Source: Gammaproteobacteria bacterium
Lineage (GTDB): Bacteria; Pseudomonadota; Gammaproteobacteria; SURF-13
Assembly: GCA_023487615.1 (NCBI GenBank)
Contig: JAMDBH010000142.1
Location: 1-6,186, forward strand
DNA: 6,186 nt
Direction of reading: 5' to 3'
Positions 1-5,479 of this stretch are shown here, piece after piece. The notes under the pieces are model-generated. The model saw only the letters and a program-made list of their open reading frames with translations, searched no databases and had not been told where the DNA came from. Numbering within the stretch: the stretch's first letter is position 1; every line of letters begins with the position of its first letter. The position numbers and the translations under genes are program-made.

Positions 1-110
1 TCTTTGATCCGTTCGACCAGGCGATGGCCGGCGTCAATGTCTACCCCCGCGTCGCGGTAACTGAGTGCAGTAGTATCTTGTGGGGGGTTAAGGGGCGGGC
101 GTTTCTTCAC
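1..110 (-). CDS. purM: Phosphoribosylformylglycinamidine cyclo-ligase (AIR synthetase), N-terminal part
   Basis: PurM closes the imidazole ring of formylglycinamidine ribonucleotide with ATP to give aminoimidazole ribonucleotide, a cytoplasmic step of purine synthesis. Only the first 36 codons lie in the window; the gene runs off the left edge. The reverse strand reads a short variable head followed by [20 protein letters not shown], which matches the very conserved PurM N-terminus (E. coli, from memory, [13 protein letters not shown]). The start is placed at GTG (110-108): a GGAG ribosome site (119-116) lies 5 nt upstream, an in-frame TGA lies five codons before the start, and no ATG intervenes. 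It is divergent from the phosphatidyltransferase operon across about 150 bp. An 11-bp inverted repeat links the leader to codons 33-36. Identity is secure; the exact start is slightly less so. Confidence 0.93.
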   Translation of the reverse strand, partial: MKKRPPLNPPQDTTALSYRDAGVDIDAGHRLVERIK

Positions 111-129
111 AAGAGCTCCGGATCAAAGA
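1..129 (-). repeat. 11-bp inverted repeat joining purM leader and early codons
   Basis: TCTTTGATCCG at 1-11 is the exact reverse complement of CGGATCAAAGA at 119-129. In the purM transcript the leader arm ends on the first G of the GGAG ribosome site and would pair with codons 33-36, enclosing the ribosome site and GTG start in a loop of about 107 nt. The right arm ends at the window edge, so the repeat could be longer. The repeat itself is certain; any regulatory role is a guess. Confidence 0.5.
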
Positions 130-134
130 GTGTT

Positions 135-163
135 ATGGTATAGGGGTGTTGCGACGACTGCAA
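135..163 (-). promoter_or_regulatory. Candidate sigma-70 promoter for purM
   Basis: On the minus strand TTGCAG (163-158) and TACCAT (140-135) are separated by 17 nt, each matching four of the six consensus bases. Transcription would start near 128, giving a leader of about 18 nt before the GTG. I saw no clear PurR operator. The spacing is good but the hexamers are imperfect, so this is tentative. Confidence 0.3.
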
Positions 164-186
164 ACTGAGCAACGGAACCCTTCCTG

Positions 187-215
187 TTGACTTGCAAGCC
201 GTCCTCGCATAGCGT
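187..215 (+). promoter_or_regulatory. Candidate sigma-70 promoter for the phosphatidyltransferase-perM-hda operon
   Basis: TTGACT (187-192, five of six consensus bases) is followed after 17 nt by TAGCGT (210-215, three of six). Transcription would start near 222 and leave a leader of about 40 nt before the ATG at 262. The -35 is good and the -10 weak. No other strong candidate was seen in the divergent region. Confidence 0.35.
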
Positions 216-261
216 GCAGTCTTGGAATTAGGGGGGTAGACGGCGTAGTCGCTGAGTATCT

Positions 262-819
262 ATGCAAGCTAGCAATATTCCCAATGCCATTAGTCTTGGC
301 CGCATGCTGCTCGTGCCGCCGATGGTGCTGCTGCTGCTGAACGAGTACTATGGCGCGGCGCTCGTGTTGTTCGCCGTGGCTGGGGTCAGCGATGCCTTGG
401 ACGGTTATCTCGCAAAGCGCTACGGGTGGGGCAGCCGCTTAGGCTCCATCCTGGACCCGCTTGCCGATAAGCTGTTACTGGTCAGCGCCTATCTCGTCCT
501 GGGCTGGCTGGGCGAGATCCCGCTGTGGCTGGTGATGGTGGTGGTGGGCAGGGACTTGGTGATCGTGGCCGGCAGTGTGGCGTATCATTATCTCATCGGC
601 AGTTATGAGCTCGAACCCAGCCTGCTGAGCAAGCTCAATACCCTCGCGCAGATCGTGTTGATACTCGCCATGTTAGTGACTCATAGCGTGTTAATCCTTC
701 CCGCCTGGTTGGTCGCCGCGCTCGTCTATCTGGTGCTGGTCACCACGCTGTTGAGCGGGCTAAGCTACGTGTGGACATGGGGTGTGCGTGCCCTGCGGGC
801 GAAGAGGCGCCCCCAGTGA
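262..819 (+). CDS. CDP-alcohol phosphatidyltransferase, probably CMP-forming cardiolipin or phosphatidylglycerol synthase
   Basis: This is an integral inner-membrane enzyme that transfers a phosphatidyl group from CDP-diacylglycerol to an alcohol acceptor and releases CMP. The family signature D-x2-DG-x2-A-x9-G-x3-D-x3-D is complete: D44, D47, G48, A51, G61, D65 and the last aspartate D69. K52 stands where many members have arginine. The rest is mostly hydrophobic helices, and the length of 185 aa is normal for the family. Two segments, GRD (96-98) after a hydrophobic helix and PSLLSKLNTLAQ (119-130), resemble the eukaryotic-type cardiolipin synthase (CRLS1: SRD, then PTFISKVNTAVQ, from memory) more than E. 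coli PgsA. The acceptor may therefore be phosphatidylglycerol rather than glycerol-3-phosphate. The ATG at 262 has only a weak ribosome site (TGAG) but places the usual NIPNAISLGR opening at residue 5. It is first in the operon and overlaps the next gene. Confidence 0.85.
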   Translation: MQASNIPNAISLGRMLLVPPMVLLLLNEYYGAALVLFAVAGVSDALDGYLAKRYGWGSRLGSILDPLADKLLLVSAYLVLGWLGEIPLWLVMVVVGRDLVIVAGSVAYHYLIGSYELEPSLLSKLNTLAQIVLILAMLVTHSVLILPAWLVAALVYLVLVTTLLSGLSYVWTWGVRALRAKRRPQ

Positions 820-1931
820 CCGATTCCAATGACGTACAGGGAAGTACTAATGTCGCGGGAGGCAGGATGCCGGGAGCGACCAAATGGCTGTTGCTGCTGC
901 CTATCGTTATCGCCGCGGGTTTGCTGTATCTGCTCGCGCCGGTGTTGACGCCGTTTTTTGTCGCGGCGCTGCTCGCCTATCTGGTGGACCCCTGGGTGGA
1001 CAGGCTGGAAACGTACAAACTATCCCGAGGGCTCGCCACGGCCATCGTCTTCACCGCATTACTTGTAATGATCGTGCTCCTGCTGCTGATCTTTGTTCCC
1101 ATGCTGGAGCGGCAGATCACCCTGTTCATCGGCAAACTCCCGGGTTATCTGGGTTGGCTGCAAAACACCGCGCTGCCATGGCTGCTGGCGCGTTTTGGCT
1201 TGGAGCAGACGAATCTTGATCTCAGTGTGTTGCAACAAACACTCGCCAAGAACTGGCAGAAGGCGGGTGGCTTGGCGGCCGGTGTATTGACCTCGCTGTC
1301 GCACTCCGGCCTGGCGTTTCTGGCGGGGCTTGTCAACCTGCTGCTCATCCCGGTGGTGACATTTTACCTCCTGCGAGACTGGGACATTCTGATGGCGCGT
1401 ATCAGGGAACTGTTGCCGCTCAACATCGAGCCGGTGGTGGTACGGCTGGCAAGACAGAGTGATGAAGTGTTGGGGGCTTTTCTGCGCGGCCAGCTCCTGG
1501 TGATGTTCGGACTAGGCGTGATCTATTCGGTGGGTTTGTGGCTCGCCGGTCTCGATCTCGCTCTACTCATCGGCATGATCGCGGGTCTGCTGAGCTTTGT
1601 CCCTTACCTTGGATTTATCATAGGACTGCTCGCGGCGGGCGTTGCGGCCATTGTGCAATATCACGATGTGCTGCATCTGCTTCCTATCGTCATAGTATTT
1701 ATCACCGGGCAGCTCGCCGAGGGCCTGGTGTTGTCACCCTGGCTGATCGGCGGGCGCATCGGCCTGCATCCCGTGGCGGTGATCTTCGCCGTGCTGGCGG
1801 GCGGCCAGTTGTTCGGATTTTTTGGCGTATTGCTGGCGCTGCCCGCCGCCGCCGTCATCATGGTGCTGTTGCGTCACGCGCATGAGCGTTATCTGAGCAG
1901 CCGCTTATACGGCGCCCCGCCGCCGGAGTGA
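816..1931 (+). CDS. perM: AI-2E family transporter (PerM-like membrane protein)
   Basis: This belongs to the AI-2E exporter/PerM family of polytopic inner-membrane proteins, whose members include TqsA and sodium/proton antiporters; the substrate here is unknown. With the GTG start it has 371 aa. It begins with a hydrophilic head, then paired N-terminal helices ending in a YLVDPWVD motif (about 55-62). A soluble stretch (about 95-165) follows, and then a C-terminal helix bundle with RGQLLV (about 224), SFVPYLG (260-266), QLAEGLVLSPWLIG (about 299-312) and FGVLLALP (335-342), all family hallmarks. The start is chosen at 816: GTG overlaps the upstream TGA as GTGA, with AGAGG at 803-807. Alternatives are the in-frame ATG at 771, which overlaps the upstream gene by 49 bp, and ATG at 867, which follows GGGAGG closely and would give 354 aa. 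Both gene overlaps suggest translational coupling in one operon with hda. Confidence 0.88.
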   Translation: MTDSNDVQGSTNVAGGRMPGATKWLLLLPIVIAAGLLYLLAPVLTPFFVAALLAYLVDPWVDRLETYKLSRGLATAIVFTALLVMIVLLLLIFVPMLERQITLFIGKLPGYLGWLQNTALPWLLARFGLEQTNLDLSVLQQTLAKNWQKAGGLAAGVLTSLSHSGLAFLAGLVNLLLIPVVTFYLLRDWDILMARIRELLPLNIEPVVVRLARQSDEVLGAFLRGQLLVMFGLGVIYSVGLWLAGLDLALLIGMIAGLLSFVPYLGFIIGLLAAGVAAIVQYHDVLHLLPIVIVFITGQLAEGLVLSPWLIGGRIGLHPVAVIFAVLAGGQLFGFFGVLLALPAAAVIMVLLRHAHERYLSSRLYGAPPPE

Positions 1932-2635
1932 GCAGGACGATGTCTCCGGTGCAGCTACCCTTGCCCGTCGCGCTGCCCGATGGGGCCTGCTTCGCCAATT
2001 TCGTCGAGGGCCGTAATCCGGAAGCCGTGCAGACCTTGCAGGGGCTGGTGCACAGCAATGAGCGTTTCGTTTATTTATGGGGCGCCGCCGGGACGGGAAA
2101 GACGCACTTGCTGCATGCGACTTGTCAGCACGCCGCTGAGCAGCACACCACCGCGGCCTATCTGCCTTTGGCAGAGGCGGACACGATTTCCCCCGCCGTG
2201 CTCGAAAGTTTGGAGCATCTCGACGTGGTAAGTATAGATGATATCCAGGCGATAGCGGGGCGGCCGGAGTGGGAGACCGGATTGCTGCACCTCTACAATC
2301 GTATCCGTGACAGCGGTACGCATTTGCGGGTGACGGGGAACGCTGCGCCCGCGGAACTCGGACTTGCATTGCGCGACCTCAGTTCGCGCTTGAGCTGGGG
2401 TTTGATATTTCAACTTCACCCCCTCAATGATGAAAATAAATTGCGCGCCCTCCAGTTGCGCGCCCGCAGCCGCGGCATGGATTTACCCGAAGAGGTGGGC
2501 CGCTATTTACTCCACCACTGGCCGCGCGCCATGCCGAAGCTGTTTGAGTTGTTGCAGCATCTGGATATCGGCTCACTCACTCAGCAGCGCAAACTGACAA
2601 TACCCTTCGTGCGCGAACTTATTAGGAACCTCTGA
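1928..2635 (+). CDS. hda: DnaA regulatory inactivator Hda
   Basis: Hda is a small AAA+ protein that binds the DNA-loaded beta clamp and stimulates ATP hydrolysis by DnaA, limiting re-initiation of replication. The clamp-binding motif QLPLP is near the N-terminus (residues 9-13). The P-loop is GAAGTGKTH (52-60), Walker B is VVSIDDIQ (100-107), the sensor region is LRVTGN (133-138), and the box VII arginine sits in SSRLSWG (152-158). The C-terminal lid contains QLRARSRGMDLPEEVGRYLL and ends with the conserved RKLTIPFVREL. The length of 235 aa is typical. The P-loop is canonical, whereas the E. coli protein, from memory, has a degenerate GAGRSH. GTG at 1928 overlaps the upstream stop as GTGA; ATG at 1940 is an equally plausible start and would put the clamp motif at residue 5. 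The last codons (Arg-Asn-Leu) and the stop lie inside a five-hairpin repeat. Confidence 0.95.
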   Translation: MSRTMSPVQLPLPVALPDGACFANFVEGRNPEAVQTLQGLVHSNERFVYLWGAAGTGKTHLLHATCQHAAEQHTTAAYLPLAEADTISPAVLESLEHLDVVSIDDIQAIAGRPEWETGLLHLYNRIRDSGTHLRVTGNAAPAELGLALRDLSSRLSWGLIFQLHPLNDENKLRALQLRARSRGMDLPEEVGRYLLHHWPRAMPKLFELLQHLDIGSLTQQRKLTIPFVRELIRNL

Positions 2636-2778
2636 TTAAGTCAGAGGTTCCTGCGATACAGGAATGTATCGCCATTATTCAACCGCGTTAAGCGGTTGAA
2701 TAATGAAGAAAAATGAAAATCGCACTTTTCTTTTTTCGTCTCTGAAAAATGTCATGGATGACTTTTTCAGAGCTTCCT
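2624..2778 (+). repeat. Five-hairpin structured repeat, copy 1 (MITE-like, unrecognised family)
   Basis: Five inverted repeats stand end to end with no spacer. Hairpin 1 (2624-2652) has a 12-bp stem beginning AGGAACCTCTGA and a 5-nt loop. Hairpin 2 (2653-2672) has 8 bp beginning GCGATACA and a GGAA loop. Hairpin 3 (2673-2705) has 14 bp beginning CATTATTCAACCGC and the loop GTTAA. Hairpin 4 (2706-2739) is a purine arm facing a pyrimidine arm with two mismatches and a 6-nt loop. Hairpin 5 (2740-2772) has 10 bp beginning CTCTGAAAAA, then a one-base bulge, GTCA/TGAC and a TGGA loop. The ends form imperfect 17-bp terminal inverted repeats: 2624-2640 against 2762-2778, 14 of 17 matching. No coding potential is seen inside. 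The hda stop lies within hairpin 1. A second copy occurs at 5485-5637 in reverse orientation. The exact outer limits are uncertain by several bases. Confidence 0.85.
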
Positions 2779-3061
2779 TAAGCGAGGCAGCCCTCTCAAA
2801 TAGTAATAGAGAAAGGTACCGGCACATAAAAAACCATGTCCGCTAAAAACCCTATGCGCTTAACCTTGTAGCAGGCGCTTTTGGCCCGCAAAGGCATTCA
2901 TGAGGGTGTGGGTTTGGTTAAAAATCATTGTCAAGTCACCGAAATGGTGTTATTAATTCGGTGGCCAGTGGTACTCTGGGGAGACACTATATCTCACCGA
3001 GACACAGAAGATAACGGTAAACAAAGTAGGGGTTTGTAAACACCTCCCATCAGGTAATGTC
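2779..3061. other. Non-coding region between repeat copy 1 and the GGDEF-EAL gene
   Basis: No convincing gene was found. The stretch is more AT-rich than its neighbours. It contains an 11-codon ATG frame at 2836-2871 that looks incidental. It also holds a candidate promoter at 2928-2956 overlapped by the inverted repeat CACCGAA/TTCGGTG, and a GAGACAC direct repeat (2981-2987 and 2999-3005). Just upstream of the gene there is a partial inverted repeat, ACAAA/TTTGT, around 3021-3037. I looked for a cyclic di-GMP riboswitch upstream of the cyclic di-GMP gene and saw no convincing match. Confidence 0.5.
2928..2963 (+). promoter_or_regulatory. Candidate sigma-70 promoter and overlapping operator for the GGDEF-EAL gene
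   Basis: TTGTCA (2928-2933, five of six consensus bases) is followed after 17 nt by TATTAA (2951-2956, four of six). The 7-bp inverted repeat CACCGAA (2937-2943) and TTCGGTG (2957-2963) brackets the -10 region. This is a typical place for a repressor operator, although in RNA it could also form a weak hairpin. Transcription would start near 2963, giving a leader of about 100 nt. Confidence 0.4.
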
Positions 3062-5113
3062 TTGATAAATCTTCCTAAAAACGATCCGGCAGGGCTAGAG
3101 GCGCGCCCTTCTGTAGATACTCAGCGGATTTTTGCGGAACGAGTGCAGGTCCTCTATCGGCTGTCCATTCCCACTGCGCTGTTGACGATAGGTGTGGTGT
3201 TAGGCCTCTACGCGGTGTTATGGAGGTCACTCGATACCACCATATTGTACCTACTGTTAGTGATCGCACTGATTGCCGCGGGTAGGGTCTTACTGACTAA
3301 AAATTATTATCGTGCCGCCCCGCCTCCCTCTCGTGCTGTTTACTGGGCCAGGCTCTTCGCGGTAGGCAGTACCTTGGCGGGTCTCGCATGGGGTCTGCTG
3401 GGACTCGCCTTGCTCCCCGAGCACAAGCCTGTGTATGAGGTTATCGCCATCCTGGTTGTGGTGGGTGTGGCTTCGGCGGCGGTAGCGCCGCTGTCCGCAT
3501 TCAGAAGCATATATCTTGGATTTCTATTGCCTTGTCTACTGCCTCTTACCGTGGGGTTTTTTCTGGAGGGTGACGCGGAGCATCTCTCGCTCGGTATATT
3601 AATGTTGGTGTACATGGGCGCCATCACCAGTTCATCTTTCCTCGTCAACCGGGGCATCGTGGATAACATAAAGACAAAGTACGAAAACACCAATCTCGCG
3701 CAAGAACTGTCGCTTAAACATCAGGTCGAAGCCGCTAACCGGGAGCTTAAAACCGAGATCAGCGAGCGGCAGCGCGCGGAAGAGCGGATATGGCACCTGG
3801 CATACCACGACACTCTCACCGGACTGCCCAACCGCATGCTGCTGCAGGACAGGCTAAGCCGCGCGCTTACCTATGCCCAACGCAGACAAGGAATGATCGG
3901 GATACTGTTTATTGATCTGGACCGCTTCAAAACGGTCAACGACTCGCTGGGCCACGGCATGGGCGATCGTCTGCTGCAAGCCGTCGCAGAACGTTTGCTA
4001 ACCACGGTTCGCTCGGGCGACACCGTGGCCCGGCGCGGCGGTGACGAGTTTGTTCTGGTGCTGCCTGAAATCAACGATCCCGGCGGCGCAGTTCAGGTGG
4101 CCGATCATATCCTCGAATCCCTGTCCAGCCCGTTCAAGCTCGACAAGCAGGTGCTCTACGCCACGCCCAGCATAGGGATCAGCATCTATCCGGAAGATGG
4201 GGAGGACGTAGATACCCTGTTGAAGCACGCCGACATCGCTATGTATGCCGCCAAGGAGGCGGGGCGCGCGCGCTATCAACGCTTCATGCCCGTAATGAAC
4301 GAGCGCGCGCAAGAGCTGCTGTCTCTTGAAAGCAGATTGCGCAGGGCCATAGAGCGTAGCGAGTTGCTGCTGCACTACCAGCCCGAAGTGCATTTGCTGA
4401 GCGGCAACATAGTCGCAGTGGAAGCGCTGGTGCGCTGGCAACACCCTGATCTGGGCCTGTTGATGCCGGACAGATTCATTTCCATTGCCGTGGAGTCCGG
4501 CCTGATAGTCCCGTTGGGCGAGTGGGTGCTCAAGAAAGCCTGTGCACAACTAAAGGAATGGCACAAATCGGGACAGCCGAAATTGCGCGTCGCCGTGAAC
4601 GTCTCCGCGAATCAGGTCAAGCAGGGCAACTTTGTGGAGTTGGTGATACGGGTCTTGCAGGACGTTGGCTTGGAGCCGAAATACCTGGAACTGGAAATCA
4701 CCGAAGGCGTGCTTATGGACGATACCTCGCATACCTTAAACACCCTGCAAGAGCTACACAATTTTGGCGTGCGTATAGCCATTGACGATTTCGGCACGGG
4801 ATACTCGACCCTTGTTTACCTGAAACGCTTTCCCATTGACCGTATTAAAATTGATCGCTCCCTGGTCACCAGCATCAGTCCCGACAGACGGGATGAGTCG
4901 GCCATCGCTTCCGCCGTCATCGCGATGGCGCACAGTCTCAAACTTGAGGTGATTGCGGAAGGTGTAGAGACACAGGACGAGCTGGATTGCCTGATATCGC
5001 TGCTGTGCGATGAAGCGCAGGGCTATTATATCTGCCGCCCGTTACAGACGGAGCGTTGCACCGAATTCTTCAAGGAACACGCCGAGCGGCAACTATATCC
5101 GGCGCAAGGCTGA
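3062..5113 (+). CDS. Membrane-bound bifunctional diguanylate cyclase/phosphodiesterase (GGDEF-EAL)
   Basis: The protein probably makes and/or degrades cyclic di-GMP, the second messenger controlling motility and biofilm formation. Residues about 36-195 form six likely membrane helices with short loops, a probable sensor domain I cannot assign to a named family. A charged linker likely to be helical (about 208-245) follows. The GGDEF domain spans about 246-412: FIDLDRFK (283-290), the active-site GGDEF (326-330), and an inhibitory-site RxxD (RSGD, 317-320) exactly five residues before it. The EAL domain spans about 425-675: EAL (454-456), N513 in NVSANQ, E548 in ITE, DD at 575-576 in IDDFGTGYS, K596 in IKID, EGVE (633-636) and QGY (653-655). 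Thus both active sites look intact. The start is TTG at 3062: there is no in-frame ATG or GTG upstream before the TAA at 2954, and no early in-frame ATG downstream. An AGG at 3052-3054 is a modest ribosome site. It is transcribed alone and converges on the lipoprotein gene. Confidence 0.93.
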   Translation: MINLPKNDPAGLEARPSVDTQRIFAERVQVLYRLSIPTALLTIGVVLGLYAVLWRSLDTTILYLLLVIALIAAGRVLLTKNYYRAAPPPSRAVYWARLFAVGSTLAGLAWGLLGLALLPEHKPVYEVIAILVVVGVASAAVAPLSAFRSIYLGFLLPCLLPLTVGFFLEGDAEHLSLGILMLVYMGAITSSSFLVNRGIVDNIKTKYENTNLAQELSLKHQVEAANRELKTEISERQRAEERIWHLAYHDTLTGLPNRMLLQDRLSRALTYAQRRQGMIGILFIDLDRFKTVNDSLGHGMGDRLLQAVAERLLTTVRSGDTVARRGGDEFVLVLPEINDPGGAVQVADHILESLSSPFKLDKQVLYATPSIGISIYPEDGEDVDTLLKHADIAMYAAKEAGRARYQRFMPVMNERAQELLSLESRLRRAIERSELLLHYQPEVHLLSGNIVAVEALVRWQHPDLGLLMPDRFISIAVESGLIVPLGEWVLKKACAQLKEWHKSGQPKLRVAVNVSANQVKQGNFVELVIRVLQDVGLEPKYLELEITEGVLMDDTSHTLNTLQELHNFGVRIAIDDFGTGYSTLVYLKRFPIDRIKIDRSLVTSISPDRRDESAIASAVIAMAHSLKLEVIAEGVETQDELDCLISLLCDEAQGYYICRPLQTERCTEFFKEHAERQLYPAQG

Positions 5114-5131
5114 TCACGCTGCGCGCGACAC

Positions 5132-5434
5132 CTACGGACTTTGAGGGGTCTTTTTCTCTAAGGACTTAGATCGTGCCTTTACGGCCGCTTGCTTAGCCGC
5201 TACGGCGTCGCTGCGTGCCTGTTCATAGGCATCTTCTTCAAGCGCATTTTTGGCCTTGTTCAAAAGCTCCACCGCCTGATTGAGTTCCTCGGTGGCGTAG
5301 ACTTCCGCGCCGCTGTCGCGCGCCGCCTGCACGGCCTGACGCGCATCGCTCATCTCCTGAGTAGGAATACTCGCGCAGCCCAGTACTGTGGTTATTAGCA
5401 GGATAACCAGTTTGAAACAATGACGGCGATTCAT
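5132..5434 (-). CDS. Small DUF4398-type lipoprotein
   Basis: This is a predicted lipoprotein of 100 aa. Residues 1-20 are a lipoprotein signal: basic MNRRHCFK, a hydrophobic core, and the lipobox VLGC with the acylated cysteine at 20. The residue after Cys is Ala, so outer-membrane sorting is expected if the Lol +2 rule applies. The mature part is a charged, alanine-rich helix (about 28-92) of heptad character, with ARQAVQAARDSGAEVYATEE and NQAVELLNKAKNALEEDAY. These match what I know of DUF4398 proteins, which often sit beside OmpA-like proteins; none is present here. The molecular function is unknown. ATG at 5434 is chosen because the signal peptide starts there and AAGG lies 9 nt upstream. 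A longer frame reaching 5566 would begin inside the repeat and is rejected. Its stop is 18 bp from that of the GGDEF-EAL gene, and I see no clear terminator between them. Confidence 0.85.
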   Translation of the reverse strand: MNRRHCFKLVILLITTVLGCASIPTQEMSDARQAVQAARDSGAEVYATEELNQAVELLNKAKNALEEDAYEQARSDAVAAKQAAVKARSKSLEKKTPQSP

Positions 5435-5479
5435 GATGCTATACCTTGCGGCGCAATCTGCATGGAAAAAAACGATTAG

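Noticed and set aside
771..815. ATG at 771 as the start of the perM-like gene
   Set aside because: It would overlap the upstream gene by 49 bp, while GTG at 816 overlaps the stop as GTGA and has AGAGG at a good distance.
2624..2772. Rho-independent terminator for hda
   Set aside because: Hairpins 1 to 3 lack a following T-tract and the only T-rich stretch is part of hairpin 4. The same structure also occurs between two gene starts, so termination does not explain the element.
2857..2912. Cyclic di-GMP riboswitch, suggested by CGCAAAGG upstream of a cyclic di-GMP gene
   Set aside because: The surrounding paired regions and the tetraloop-receptor layout of the GEMM class are not visible.
2836..3036. 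11-codon ATG frame (2836-2871) followed by 55 open codons as a possible gene remnant
   Set aside because: There is no ribosome site, no recognisable protein similarity, and the length is within chance.
3998..4549. Long reverse-strand frame under the GGDEF-EAL gene, and the other overlapping frames in the coding regions
   Set aside because: They are antisense or out-of-frame shadows of well-supported genes, without domain-like sequence.
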